Assembly: GCF_026262505.1 (NCBI RefSeq)
Contig: NC_067207.1
Coordinates: 9,578,082-9,642,081, forward strand
DNA length: 64,000 bases
Direction: 5' to 3'
Source: Trichomonas vaginalis G3
Taxonomy: Eukaryota; Parabasalia; Trichomonadida; Trichomonadidae
In this document: piece by piece, positions 20,701 through 30,985 of the stretch
Numbering within the stretch: position 1 is the stretch's first letter
How the letters are laid out: every line of letters begins with the position of its first letter
The notes under the pieces: model-generated
Seen by the model: the letters and a program-made list of their open reading frames with translations, nothing else
Database searches by the model: none
Told to the model about the DNA's origin: nothing
Position numbers and translations under genes: made by a program

Positions 20701-21012
20701 TACAATATTTGAAATCAAATTTTCATTAGTTTAGGTTCCTTGTTAATAGTAAACCATTATATTTATTACTAATAATAAAATCTATTTGTCGTATTGAAAT
20801 TCAATAAAATTACTTATTCGGTCCAAAAAAACAAATTAGATAAAATTTTTCTTTTTTTATGTAATTTTTGTTTTTCATTTTTCTCAAGATCCTAAGTTAT
20901 GTTCTAACTTTTGACATCATATCCTATCATGCTAGGCTATATATTATAGCATATCCAAAAGGCAAGGAAATCTATCAGAGAAGCCTTTTTGACCTATCGT
21001 TGCCCTACCTCT
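17704..21012 (+). mobile_element. 3.3-kb DNA transposon, copy 1, probably non-autonomous
   Basis: Perfect 19-bp terminal inverted repeats (AGAGGTAGGGCAACGATAG) at 17704-17722 and 20994-21012. They are flanked by a perfect 8-bp duplication, TGAGATAC, at 17696-17703 and 21013-21020. No transposase is recognisable. Only short frames occur (for example 67 codons at 19,084, 89 codons on the minus strand ending at 19,812, and 95 codons at 20,398), and these look incidental. A perfect small hairpin, GCTCGGCGAATGCCGAGC, lies near 19,780. An 8-bp duplication fits hAT, P or Merlin-type elements; the superfamily is not settled. A second, inverted copy lies at 47,578-50,978. Confidence 0.92.
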
Positions 21013-21020
21013 TGAGATAC

Positions 21021-21553
21021 TTCCCACGACAATAAAATTGAGAGGTTTACATTATGACTGATCTTAGCATGCAATAATATAAACTAAGTATCAATATTTT
21101 GAAATTGAACACGCCAAAAAATTGATAATCCGCATTCAATATTTTGTAAGTGGCGTACTTTTTGAATACTCGCCATACGCCTTGGAGTTCTCAATTTTGA
21201 ATTCGCCTTTATTTGGGCGACCTCAGAAAAATACGCCATTAAGAAAATATTGTATGAGATTTTAAATTTAAACACGCTCTACCTTAAGGAATTCAATTTA
21301 TTAAGATATATTTACATATAATAAACGAGTGCTTAAAAAAATGTATTTAATTGCTTATGTAAGTTCCAAAAAAATCACGAAAATAAAAAAATCAAGATTA
21401 AAATTTTATTTTTAATTTTTGAATTTCTCAAATGGCGAAATTTTTGGGCGAACAAAAAAAATGTACGCCCGGTCAAATGGCGTAATTAGCGCATCCCTAG
21501 TGAATTATTAAAAAATGATTGAAAAAATTCAATAAAATTATAAAACACTTATA
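21021..21553. other. Spacer with a possible decayed transposon end
   Basis: No gene seen. GGCG/CGCC-type words recur (GGCGTACTTTTTGAATACTC, TACGCCATT, AATGGCG, ATGGCGTAATTAGCGCATCC). The stretch ends near 21,503 with GCGCATCCCTAGTG, whose complement CACTAGGGATGCGC resembles hAT-type ends (TAGGGATG). A matching left end is not clear, so this may be a relic. Confidence 0.3.
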
Positions 21554-21943
21554 ATGGAAGTTTCCCAAATAGTAGAAACTCAGATAAAAAAACTTGAAAA
21601 TATGATTGACTCAGGCTTAATAAACATACATCAACTAATTTTTCTATTAAATTATATCGAAAATAATTTTTCTTCCGAAAAAATAGAAGAACAAGAAGAA
21701 AATCTAAAATTTTTAAATTCCATAATTACGACGTTAAAAGATACATGGATAACGAAAAAAGAATGGACTGATTTATATTTGCTTGTAAAAAAATCATCAA
21801 ATATGATACAAAATATTGTAATAAACAGAAATTCATCAAAAGTGGCAGCTCTCAATTTTTTGACATTTGTAAATTCTAAATTGAATGAGAAAAATGAAAT
21901 AATACTAAGCATAATACAATATTCTAGATTTAATTATAATTAG
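21554..21943 (+). CDS. Orphan helical protein, 129 residues
   Basis: Begins MEVSQIVETQIKKLENMIDS and is predicted almost fully helical, with no signal peptide, membrane span or known motif. The last 43 codons and the downstream flank are duplicated at 47,418 and beyond, where a transposon has split the copy. Whether this is a real host gene or part of a repeat family is uncertain. The copied part keeps the frame (one Ala/Thr change), which weakly supports coding. Confidence 0.4.
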   Translation: MEVSQIVETQIKKLENMIDSGLINIHQLIFLLNYIENNFSSEKIEEQEENLKFLNSIITTLKDTWITKKEWTDLYLLVKKSSNMIQNIVINRNSSKVAALNFLTFVNSKLNEKNEIILSIIQYSRFNYN

Positions 21944-22307
21944 GAAAAAGTTAGTTTTGAGAGTACTTTTCATAGGCATATAGAATGAAATCTTCTGAAA
22001 AATAATATCACATAAACTCATATTATTTTCTAATATATAACTATTTTATATAAAAATCAAATTCAATGATCTTAAAAGCGAAGGATAAACCTCAAAATTT
22101 ACGAATATAATGAGTGGGAATATAATGCTTATCTATCATAAAACCATATGAAATATCAATTTTTGCTTTACGCCTAATTTTTGACGACAATTAGCAAAAA
22201 ATGTTAAATGTTAACACTCAGTCCATTTGAATATGAAAAATAAAATTGACTTTGATTAAATGTTTTTATTTATCATGCAATTCTTCTTGCGACCAAAGAT
22301 TTGAATA
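21817..22307 (+). repeat. Segmental duplicate, uninterrupted copy (491 bp)
   Basis: This stretch occurs a second time at 47,418-53,196, where it is split by two insertions. The uninterrupted copy preserves both target sites in their unoccupied state: TTCATAGG at 21,969-21,976 and ATATGAAAT near 22,148. It starts inside the orphan gene and ends at TTTGAATA. No terminal repeats were found, so it may be a plain segmental duplication. Confidence 0.9.
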
Positions 22308-23782
22308 AAATTTCAAAAAATAAGATAGCTTAAAAAATAATATACGGTAGTGTTTACTAATAGATGAATAGTATGGCATTCCAAACGGGAACCGCGGTTG
22401 GTTACCATGGATTTCCGTCACCGGTCACATTTTAAAGATTTTTAAAGCCTTATAAAAATATGCTTTGTAAATCATTTTTTGTAAATCGGCAAAAATTTGG
22501 TAATTTTCTTCAACTAATAAATCTGCGAATAGCATTTATAATACAAGAACAATCTTTTAAAATGCGTTTGATTCATTTTTGTATAATTTCATATAGGCAC
22601 ATATATTCTTCCGGGACTTTCCGTGATTTTACCGTAAAATCATTAGTTTACACCAATTTTTCCGTATTTTGAATAGTTTACTGCACTTTTTCCGTAAAAT
22701 TGAGTTACGGGAATCCGCAAAATTTCCGGACCTCATTTTTCATAGAATATAATAATAATATTTGATAAAAAGATATATTATTTATATTTTTGATTTTTGA
22801 ATTACGGAAAAAGTGAATTGTTAACTTGATTTTTTTATATGGTTAATTTTTCAAATGATATTATGAAGATCTAAAATATTAAAAGTAAAAAATTGAATTA
22901 CGGAAAAAGTGAGGTCAAAAGTGAAATAAATTTGCAGAACAATTTTCATTGAAATAAGACATTGAGTATCACACTTTAGTGAATCAACATCTATAAGAAT
23001 GAAGTGTTTTGAAGCTGAAATAATATTGAATAGAAATTAATTTTTTCTGAAATTTTGAATGAAATTATGGGAAATAAAAAAATTACTAAATATTGTATTC
23101 ATACAAATATATTATTTTAAAGGAAAAATAGATGCTGATAGAAACGATGAAAAATTTTGAAAACTTTACAATTAATTTATGTTCGTTAACCACAGAGCTT
23201 GCAATCCAAAGCTCACGTTAGACTACAAGAGTCATGAAGTCTCATACTAAGGGATATCCAACATATATTTTAATAATCTAATGTTTGTGACAAATATTCA
23301 ACATAAAATTAAGTTTTCGTTTCGTTACAAGGCATTCATACTTTGGAGATATCATATTTAATGTACAGAAAAGTTAATATTAAACAATACATGCTAAAGA
23401 ATTAATAAATAAGATAATAAAATAAATTTATACGTAATTACTTTCATTTAATATGCTTTATGCTGTATAATATTGATTAAGAGGCATTAAAAGGTTCCAT
23501 AGTCTGCTTTTATAGGCAAGATTTTTGATAAAAATTTTAAATTTTGAAAAATGATGAGAAAAGGAAAAAAAAGGTAAATGAGAGCAAGAGGAGGGGAAAA
23601 AAAGAAAAAGAAAAGAAAGGGAAGGGAAAAATAAAAGAAAGAAGGACATATAAAAATTTAGATGCGCATTCTTAATGCCGAGGCGGCTTGCCGCCGAGGC
23701 GCGATTTTTTTAGGCCTCTACGGTAACCCGGCAATGTTTTTTTAAATCTTGTACAGCCCTAATGAATAGTATATAAATTCTA
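22308..23782. other. Gene-poor spacer with inverted CACTTTTTCCGTAA words
   Basis: No gene supported. CACTTTTTCCGTAA near 22,685 is mirrored by TTACGGAAAAAGTG near 22,803 and 22,895, and CCGTAAAAT words occur around 22,625-22,700. This could be the remains of a miniature inverted-repeat element, but no target duplication was found. A purine-rich low-complexity stretch lies at 23,560-23,645, and a GC-rich hairpin (GGCGGCTTGCCGCC) near 23,682. Confidence 0.45.
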
Positions 23783-26064
23783 TTAAGGATACCCTTACAT
23801 TGCGTAGTTAGAAAGAGAATATGATATTGTCATGATTGCTAAAGTTTTAGGCTCCAGAAATGAATATACATCAAACTGAAACAATTGATAAATTGAATGA
23901 ACTTTTGAGAGGTTCTCAAATAAAAAAAATTATCTAATTTTTTACAATATTACTATTATTTTATCCACATATGTATATATAGTAATTTGAGAAAACTTTT
24001 AGGAAAAAATAAGTTTAATAAAAATCTGAATTTTACTTGTTGTGGGATTGTTATTAATTGACACTCCAGACGTATTACTAATAGTTATGCGTATGCAATT
24101 AAAGTATTTCTGATGGACAAAATGTGAGATTTATATCAGATAATTCATTTCTACTATTAAGTTATTCATTTATGAGTTTGCACTTATTCGCACTAAATAA
24201 ATAACTATTAAAAATTGTTTTAATTAATTGACACCATATAATAGAGTGAATTTTGTTTGATCAAACAACAATAGATGATAGATATAAAGCCAAGAAACTT
24301 GCTATTAATATGCTCTACTTGCTATTTCAATGTAAGTATGATATTTTCTAAATGTTTCGTTCAGATAACTTAGATATATTAGTCAAAATTTGAAATTTTA
24401 ATAGCACATATATTAAAAATAATTATTATTCATAAAAGATTAATGAAATAGTAAAAAAAATCAATCAAATTATAAAAATACAACATTTAGAAGAATTCTT
24501 ATTATCCTTCAAAAAGTCAGTATTTCTGCTGTAATTTTCTACAACATTGTAGTTATTGCACTTTGTCTATGGATTTGTATATATGTTATATATAAATTAT
24601 ATATCTAAACTGCCCATAAGTGCAATTTTTATATAAATTGTTTATTTCTTTAACAATTTCATATGAAATATGCTTTTTTAAGCGTATCAAAGCTGTGTTC
24701 TTAATGTGCATGGATATATCAAGAAAAATGTCGAAAAAAAAATGTGAATTCACAAATTCACTGAATTTTCACCGTTTTTTGAATTTTGCTACAGCACTAA
24801 TATTAAATAATACTAAAATCTTCTGTCTTTGTAAAAGAATAAATTCTGACAAAAAGTGCTCGTTTAAATTGAATGATCATCTGTATGACTAAGTGGTAAA
24901 AAGTGTTTATGACCAAAAAAGGGTTACATGCTTAGTCTATTTTTCTGACAGGATACTCTAGATTTACATGATCTCTATTTCATATCTCCGTTTTTAGATT
25001 CTTCGACAGATTTTATGATAGAAAACCAAGATTAACAAATTTCCGGCATGTTAATGAAGAAATCTGCAGCTACTCTCAATATTATTTCAATAATCAGTAT
25101 CGTTTCTCTTACAATTTATTTTTTTCTCAATAATTTAACAAGAAATAACAATACACACTTGGTTTTACGTATAAAAGCTAAGTGTCGAACTTAATCAACT
25201 TTACTTACTTAGCAAATGAATATTTTTGTGGTTGCGAGTTCTGAATGCTGAAGTTTTAGATTTCTCTATAAATGATATCATTGCACTTACAATGTTGTTC
25301 CAGCCTATCGCATAAATCATAGAAAATCCAAAAAAAAAATAATATAAAGAAAATTCATGTCATGAAGTTCAAAAAATACCGTGTAACATTAAAATTTGTT
25401 ATGCATAATACATTTTAGCTATTATTGATTTTTTTAATTTTCGAGAAATTGAATGGTGAGTCCGATAGAGAAATTTTTAAAAATCCTAGTGCCTCATAGA
25501 AGTAATTTCCCTCGTCTCCCATACTTCCAAATGTATGCATATGACATAAACTTTTATGCATTACACAAGTGGCCAATAATATCTATAGAGTAAAAAATTA
25601 GAAATTTAATTTTTTTATATGATAGTTATATTTCAGATTTGCGAGCGTAACTTTTTTCTCCATGGCATACTTGTTTTAAGAGCAAATGATCAAAATCGTC
25701 CTTCAATTATTGAAGGAGCTGATATCTTTTGAAAATTGAATTGAAAGGGTATTCAATTTTCAAATTTCCTCTCAATTTTGGAAACATATCAACTCTATGA
25801 ATTAACAATTATGTGCCTTCACAGTTTATCAGTCATATAAGGTGCTTATAAAGAAAAAAGTTACGCTCGCAAAATATGTTTTTATATAGATTTCACATAA
25901 AATAATTATGTAATTTCTAAAAAGAATATTTTTGTTCTTGAGTATTAAAGTGTATTGTAGTTTAAAAAGTTTTAAATATGTTGCTAAAATTTCAGGTTTA
26001 TAGCTCATGTCTAGCATGACTTCTTCGTATGCGCAAAAAATCTGACACGTAAGGGTATCCTTAA
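23783..26064. mobile_element. Candidate TTAA-flanked DNA transposon, 2.27 kb
   Basis: TTAA plus GGATACCCTTAC at 23783-23798 is mirrored exactly by GTAAGGGTATCC plus TTAA at 26049-26064. A perfect 16-base inverted pair containing TTAA at each outer edge is the signature of piggyBac- or Kolobok-type elements. Inside there are only short frames (90 codons at 24,620; 83 codons on the minus strand ending at 25,829) with no transposase motif, so it would be non-autonomous. The match is short, so chance cannot be ruled out in AT-rich DNA. Confidence 0.5.
25638..25873. repeat. Miniature inverted-repeat element, 236 bp
   Basis: Perfect 22-base arms, TTTGCGAGCGTAACTTTTTT plus CT, at 25638-25659 and its complement at 25852-25873. 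The interior contains further imperfect inverted words around TTGAAAATTGAATTG and CAATTTTCAAATT. No target duplication is obvious. It lies within the TTAA-flanked candidate, so it may be a nested insertion or that element's internal structure. Confidence 0.65.
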
Positions 26065-26327
26065 AATAGATTTGATCCAAAAAAATATATAAAATTTGAT
26101 CATAAATAAAATCGTTTTAAATTACTTCTTCATTTAAATTATAACAATGATTTTACAAATAATTATATTTTTTTACATTCCAACAACCTCATTTTACGCT
26201 GTGAAATCATGATAATCAGGATATACAAATGATCGGAATAATTATTTTGCATTACAGTCATGAATTATAGCGAAAATTTAAATTGTAAGGAAAACACAAT
26301 ACAAAAATTTTTTGAAAAACAGAAAAA

Positions 26328-26948
26328 ATGGCACCATCGTTTGCAGAATGGCTTATCACACATCCAGCGTATCATTTCATGATTAAGATAAGCTCCGAAT
26401 TTCTTAATGATTCATTCAACTTTTATGGCTTAAAGAAGGATGTAGAAAATTATCAAGCAGCGCTTTCAATCATTAAAAAGACTTCTTTCCACGAAGATGT
26501 CTATAATCCAGTAGATATTGTTTCTGCAATACACCTCTATGGTCTTGCCCATCAACGCTTCATATGTACATATGAAGGCTGTGAGAAAATAGTAGCGAAA
26601 TGGCGTGCAAAGACCTACCCAATGTGCCCAAGATACTTGTGCAAAGGATGTATATGCTTGCCTTACGGATTATCTGAAATCCCAAATGAATTACATGTTA
26701 AGTTATTCTGTCCTAATTGTCAAGATGTATACGATGTAACTAATCCAGCCATCGCTAATATTGATGGTGCTTACTTTGGCCCCACATATGTTCACTTATT
26801 AAAGCAAAAATTCAGAACGGTAACGCCTAGAGGACTTCCAGTAGCATTTGTACCATGTGTTTTTGGGTTCAAAATGGATAGGAAAAAAGATAGGAAATCG
26901 AAGAAAAATACCAAAACAAGTTCAGACGATCAGCCTCTTAGAGTATAG
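26328..26948 (+). CDS. CKB1: Casein kinase 2 regulatory (beta) subunit
   Basis: A protein of 206 residues that stabilises and targets the CK2 catalytic subunit as a dimer. The sequence follows the family from end to end: W near the N-terminus, DSFNFYGL, then LYGLAHQRFI, the zinc site MCPRYLCKGCICLPYGLSEI (residues about 103-122) followed by VKLFCPNCQDVY, and the DGAYFGPTYVHLL block. The four-cysteine zinc ribbon is not the canonical pattern alone; an extra Cys pair (CKGC) is present. The C-terminus is basic (KMDRKKDRKSKKN). The start ATG is chosen because the conserved W follows directly. Upstream is a long repeat region; the gene downstream is in the same direction. Confidence 0.93.
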   Translation: MAPSFAEWLITHPAYHFMIKISSEFLNDSFNFYGLKKDVENYQAALSIIKKTSFHEDVYNPVDIVSAIHLYGLAHQRFICTYEGCEKIVAKWRAKTYPMCPRYLCKGCICLPYGLSEIPNELHVKLFCPNCQDVYDVTNPAIANIDGAYFGPTYVHLLKQKFRTVTPRGLPVAFVPCVFGFKMDRKKDRKSKKNTKTSSDDQPLRV

Positions 26949-27317
26949 GATTTCTTATAATTTTAGTACTATTGAACATACTATTGTTCACCATAGAAAA
27001 AAAAACATTTTGTTTAATAATTTATGTATAATAAACCAAATATCTATTGCAATTCATTTTATTAGTGTCTCCGAGCATATCAAGAATAATATTGATTTCA
27101 ACTATCTTTTAATAAAACTATTATTATATCAAATTTCGATATTTTCATTGAAATCATACATGTATGCAAAGTATATGGGTAGAAACAGCAATATTGATAA
27201 TTGCCCGTATTAAACTCTGTGATGTTTTCTGATAAATGCTCTTTTTCCTCTTCTCCAATAATGAATTATTGGGATTCAAACTTTTACCCCCTGTTTTTTT
27301 AAAACGTATTTATTTTT
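26949..27317. other. Intergenic region
   Basis: AT-rich, with no supported gene. A frame running from 26,848 to 27,213 overlaps the CK2 beta gene in another register and looks incidental. A T-rich run precedes the next start. Confidence 0.5.
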
Positions 27318-27623
27318 ATGAGTCAGCAGAGATTACCAGGTCAAAAACCCGATGAAGATGTCGAAACATACTTAGCCAGAATTGAGCAGCGTGTTCAAGA
27401 GAAACTTGCTGCTGAAGGACAAGTCCCTGATCGCTTTTCAACATTAACATCAAAAGGAACTTTCCGTGAAGAGCATCCAATCTACAGAACAACAAACAAT
27501 GACTATGGTGCCATGGATATGTCAGAATACGAGCGTCCAGCCACTTATAAGACTGTTTCTCGTCAATTTACTGAAAAGCAGCACCTTGGAATTAACTTCG
27601 AACACGGCGGCTTTAACCTTTAA
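27318..27623 (+). CDS. Candidate PIERCE1/2-like ciliary microtubule inner protein
   Basis: 101 residues. An acidic helical N-terminal half is followed by EEHPIYRTTNNDYGAMD (about residues 52-68) and, near the end, FTEKQHLGINFEHGGFNL. The pairing of a Y-TTN-DYG block and a terminal F--HL-------G-N block resembles the small PIERCE proteins that sit inside doublet microtubules. Trichomonads have motile flagella, so a place in the axoneme is plausible. This is recognition by pattern over a short protein, not a full alignment. Codon use looks like an expressed gene (Pro, Arg, Glu-rich with C-ending codons). Confidence 0.5.
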   Translation: MSQQRLPGQKPDEDVETYLARIEQRVQEKLAAEGQVPDRFSTLTSKGTFREEHPIYRTTNNDYGAMDMSEYERPATYKTVSRQFTEKQHLGINFEHGGFNL

Positions 27624-27909
27624 ACTGTATATTTTCTATTCCATAACATGATATAATAAAATACAAAACATATAAAATAAAAATTCTTTACATCTAAATA
27701 TACAAGCTAAATTTAATGAGTATCGTTATGATCATTGATTCATATGAGGATTATATAATGAATAACTTATGAAAATATAAAAAGATAAAAATTCACACAA
27801 TATTTCATGAGCTATGTTAAGAGAAATGGTTGATAAATGATAAGTATTGGTATATATTTTATAAACAGGAGATAAAATGAAAACAGAAACTGATAAAGTA
27901 ACATTTATT

Positions 27910-28356
27910 TTAAAACAAAAGGAAATGGAAAATCTTTTCACCACCTGGTATGAACGTCAATGCATAATATACAAATGACAAGAATTCAATAACAAAGCCA
28001 ACGAGTGATAATATGATCCATTTTTTAACAAATCCGAAATAGAGTGTAATTAGAGTACCTGCAAGTAATCCTACTGCTGAGTAAATGCGTTTTGGATCTG
28101 TAAATGAGCCACAAATTCTCTTGAATCCAATAAGTAAACAAAGAGAAACTAGATAAAGGATACTTGAAAGAGTAAATAAAACGACGAATTTACGCATATT
28201 TAGAATGAAAACTGCAACAATCGATAAAATTCCAGCGACTAAACCGCATAATCCGGTAATTCCAAAGCCAATAAGTCGTTCTGTATATGTTAATGTGAAA
28301 CATCCATCATTCTGTGGGCCGGCTAAGTCAGCTGCTGCAGTAAGAACTTCCGCCAT
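27910..28356 (-). CDS. SFT2/GOT1-like vesicle transport membrane protein
   Basis: 148 residues with four hydrophobic segments (about 28-50, 56-78, 89-108 and 114-136) after a short polar N-terminus. The FTLTYTERLIGFG entry into the first span, the VVLFTLSSILYLVSLCLLIGFKRI block, a short loop with DPKR and an FIPGG turn near the end match the SFT2 family. These proteins sit in Golgi membranes and help vesicle fusion between endosome and Golgi. The ATG is 12 bases from an AAAAGTGACA word shared with the divergent gene that starts at 28,524. Confidence 0.75.
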   Translation of the reverse strand: MAEVLTAAADLAGPQNDGCFTLTYTERLIGFGITGLCGLVAGILSIVAVFILNMRKFVVLFTLSSILYLVSLCLLIGFKRICGSFTDPKRIYSAVGLLAGTLITLYFGFVKKWIILSLVGFVIEFLSFVYYALTFIPGGEKIFHFLLF

Positions 28357-28368
28357 TTCTAATTTTAA

Positions 28369-28378
28369 AAAAGTGACA
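28369..28378. promoter_or_regulatory. AAAAGTGACA word in a divergent promoter region
   Basis: Lies between the SFT2-like gene (minus strand) and the 483-residue gene (plus strand). Read on the minus strand it is TGTCACTTTT, which contains TCACTTTT, similar to the trichomonad initiator TCA-pyrimidine-T. It may mark transcription start of the minus-strand gene. Confidence 0.4.
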
Positions 28379-28523
28379 TTCTCCAGAACGATTATTTCTT
28401 ATTTACCATGAATTTTTAATTTAATCATTGACATCGAATCCAAATTATCTGGAAATTGAGAAATTTACAATTTTCCATATAAATTTTTTATCAAATTTTT
28501 ATTCATTTGTAAAAAATAAAAAA

Positions 28524-29975
28524 ATGAATGTTTATAAAACTGACTCTATCATAGATAACGAACCAAAAGATATAAATGTTCTAGAAGAGCATGATATAGA
28601 ACAATGGAAGAGTATTATTGATCAGATTTGCGAATTAAAACAGAATGATGGATTAACAGACGAGGAAAGGGCAGATATTAATTTACAAAAGCAAGCAGAT
28701 AATATAAGGTTTGGCAAGATTGTTCCTCTTATTGAAACAATAATTGTTTGGTTTGATGCAAAAGAACCTGATCTAAACGTTTTAATAGACTCGCCATTGT
28801 TCACAGTCATGAAAGAGTGCATAATGCAAGAAAGAAGTAAGGATCTTACAAAAGTATCTCTAGAATTCATGTCTAAAGTTATTGACCGACATCCTGAACT
28901 TGTTCCACAGCTGACACTATCAAATTTCTTCTATACGATCACTGTTCTATTGACTTTCAGAGAGCACAAGAAAGATGAGTACAGTAAATACTTTATTAAG
29001 CAAGGTCTCTTTCTTTTACACACAGGCTGCGCAAAAAGCCATGAATTTTGTTTACAGGCTCTATCTTTCAATCTTTTATCGACTATTTACGATATTATTT
29101 GCTGGGTCCTCACAGATTCAATGCAAATCGGAATTACATCTTATGAAATTGAAGTTCTCAAGGAAGCTTTCGAATTCTTTGTCAATGTGGAATACTGGAT
29201 ACAAGGAACTCCTATGACGCCCCTTTCTTTTCCTCGAGATCAAAAAATAGATTTAGCTGAGACATTCTGGTTATCTACGGATTATCCGCAGCTTGCAGGA
29301 TTTGGTTTGCGTGCCATTTATCGTTTAACTGCACTTTCACAAGAATATTTCGAGATATTTAATTCCCAAAAAATATATCTTGAAATATGGAACAAATTTA
29401 CACAGAAATTATTTATAGATGAGATGTCTTATATATCATTCTTCAAGCTAATGCAAGTAATGCTTCAAAATGACTGCATGTTTCCAACTGTCAATGAATT
29501 TATAAATCCTGATCCAATCTGGCAGTGCATTTTGGAGAGATTTGGCTTTTCTGGATCGGAAAAGTCATGTTTGATCGAAGCTTTTCAAGTTCTTCAGTTA
29601 CTTTACAATTTAGACTCGACTCCGCCACCAAATTTGAAAGATTGTATTGGATCATGCCAAGCACTTATGGAAAATGCTGATTTTTCTATGATTACTGAAA
29701 TAATTTCGGTTGAATTAATTATTTTCTCTAGAAGAACAGCTTCTGAAATTCTTCCATACACAGATCATATTTACGAAATAATAACTAACATGGATTCAGC
29801 CTATCCTAAAGGAATTTCTGAAGCTTTAGTAGTAATTGAAAAATTATCTCCATCTCTTTCAAAGAATGAGAAGTTTGCGGAAGTTGCAAAAGAATTTCTT
29901 GATGATGTAGCTGATCTTGATGCATTCTGTGATAAGGCAACAACAATTTTAGAAGAATATTATTCGGAAGAATAA
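28524..29975 (+). CDS. Hypothetical helical-repeat protein, 483 residues
   Basis: I chose the ATG at 28,524 (MNVYKTDSIIDNEPK) because the frame upstream of it has no ATG. The protein is acidic, rich in Leu, Ile and Phe, and reads as stacked alpha helices of the armadillo or HEAT kind (for example DKIYEIITNMDSAYPKGISE-like helices near the C-terminus), but no repeat consensus stands out. No signal peptide or membrane span is seen. Trichomonads hold many such ARM-like proteins of unknown role. It is divergent from the SFT2-like gene. Confidence 0.7.
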   Translation: MNVYKTDSIIDNEPKDINVLEEHDIEQWKSIIDQICELKQNDGLTDEERADINLQKQADNIRFGKIVPLIETIIVWFDAKEPDLNVLIDSPLFTVMKECIMQERSKDLTKVSLEFMSKVIDRHPELVPQLTLSNFFYTITVLLTFREHKKDEYSKYFIKQGLFLLHTGCAKSHEFCLQALSFNLLSTIYDIICWVLTDSMQIGITSYEIEVLKEAFEFFVNVEYWIQGTPMTPLSFPRDQKIDLAETFWLSTDYPQLAGFGLRAIYRLTALSQEYFEIFNSQKIYLEIWNKFTQKLFIDEMSYISFFKLMQVMLQNDCMFPTVNEFINPDPIWQCILERFGFSGSEKSCLIEAFQVLQLLYNLDSTPPPNLKDCIGSCQALMENADFSMITEIISVELIIFSRRTASEILPYTDHIYEIITNMDSAYPKGISEALVVIEKLSPSLSKNEKFAEVAKEFLDDVADLDAFCDKATTILEEYYSEE

Positions 29976-30310
29976 GTCATTTGTCATTTTACGATTAAAA
30001 TTTGTTATATAATTTTCATGTAAATGTAAAATATTTGTTTGTCACTGATATTATTAAAAAATTAAAAATTATTTTGTTATGTTATGAATTTAGACATTAT
30101 CATATGAGTAATTCGTTTTAATCCAGAAAATTGTGATGTTTCGCTTAGTAAATATACATAAAAAATAGAAATAAAAATTTTATGGATCATAATTTTAATA
30201 GAAGTTACTTAGAACATTTGATAAAAGATTCACCAGTATGAAAAGAATATATTAATATAGTTAAGCGTTTAAAGAATAGCATGGTAAAATAAAAAAAAAT
30301 TATACAAAAG
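29976..30310. other. Convergent intergenic region
   Basis: Lies between the 3' ends of the helical-repeat gene and the acetyltransferase gene. AT-rich, with no gene or clear repeat seen. Confidence 0.5.
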
Positions 30311-30985
30311 TTACATTGGTTCCCAAGTAATTGGATTATATCTCTGTTTTTGTGGAGTTGAAACACGGTTATTATTTTGGTTCAATGTTGAGAAATCAAC
30401 CGGATGATATTTTGGTTTTTGAGGTGTCATTGAAATATTTGGTTTTGGATAAGATGGAGTCTCCTTTGTTTCGAAGTATTGATTAAAAACTACGAAATTA
30501 TTAGTTTGAGGAACGTATTCCGAGAGTCCGAAATGTTTTTTCATAAATGATAAGCATAACGGAGAAGGTCTGTCAATAGCTATCTGTTGAGGCTCAACAT
30601 TTTCGCATTTGAGCATGTAATCGTACATTTTCTTACCATAACCACGTCTTTGAACATCATTACAAACAAAGAAATCAAGAAGGCAGAGTGGTGTCATTTC
30701 GTGTTGAAATCCGTAAACATCGAAAATATAAAGATGTTTATACCCTGTTTTGATAAAACCTACAGGACGAGTATTACCATCATCATACAGAATGTATAAT
30801 CGATTATTATCAGAGTTCGAAAATGATGAATACGTAGTAATAATATGCTTCAAGCCTTGAGTTCGCGACGAATCTTCTCCTAGTTTATTAATTAAATCAA
30901 TTACGTCAAAAGAAGCACGTGCAACATCTTTTGGTTCCAAAACAACAAAGTGTTCTTCATTTGGGCGTAATACTGTTTTTCTCAT
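30311..30985 (-). CDS. Alpha-tubulin N-acetyltransferase (MEC-17/ATAT1 family)
   Basis: 224 residues from the ATG at 30,985; longer readings would need a GTG start. The enzyme acetylates the luminal lysine of alpha-tubulin in stable microtubules. Family blocks are in order: GFIKTGYKHLYIFD, then PLCLLDFFVCNDVQRRGYGK with the acetyl-CoA-binding RRGYGKKMYD loop, then IAIDRPSPLCLSFMKKHF and PQTNNFVVF. The catalytic core spans about residues 1-170. The tail is Pro- and Asn-rich and disordered. Length is near the core of the family, lacking the long tails of animals. It likely acts on flagella and the axostyle-pelta cytoskeleton, which is inference. Confidence 0.93.
   Translation of the reverse strand: MRKTVLRPNEEHFVVLEPKDVARASFDVIDLINKLGEDSSRTQGLKHIITTYSSFSNSDNNRLYILYDDGNTRPVGFIKTGYKHLYIFDVYGFQHEMTPLCLLDFFVCNDVQRRGYGKKMYDYMLKCENVEPQQIAIDRPSPLCLSFMKKHFGLSEYVPQTNNFVVFNQYFETKETPSYPKPNISMTPQKPKYHPVDFSTLNQNNNRVSTPQKQRYNPITWEPM

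Noticed and set aside
23180-23256. tRNA-Cys-like stretch on the minus strand (GATTGCAA loop with GAGCT/AGCTC stem)
   Set aside because: No convincing T arm or acceptor stem and a poor B box; probably chance or a heavily decayed relic.
23458-23649. 63-codon frame rich in Ser, Phe and Leu
   Set aside because: Complement of a purine-rich low-complexity tract.
24620-24892. 90-codon Lys/Phe/Asn-rich frame as a host gene
   Set aside because: Composition is that of random AT-rich DNA and it lies within a probable transposon.
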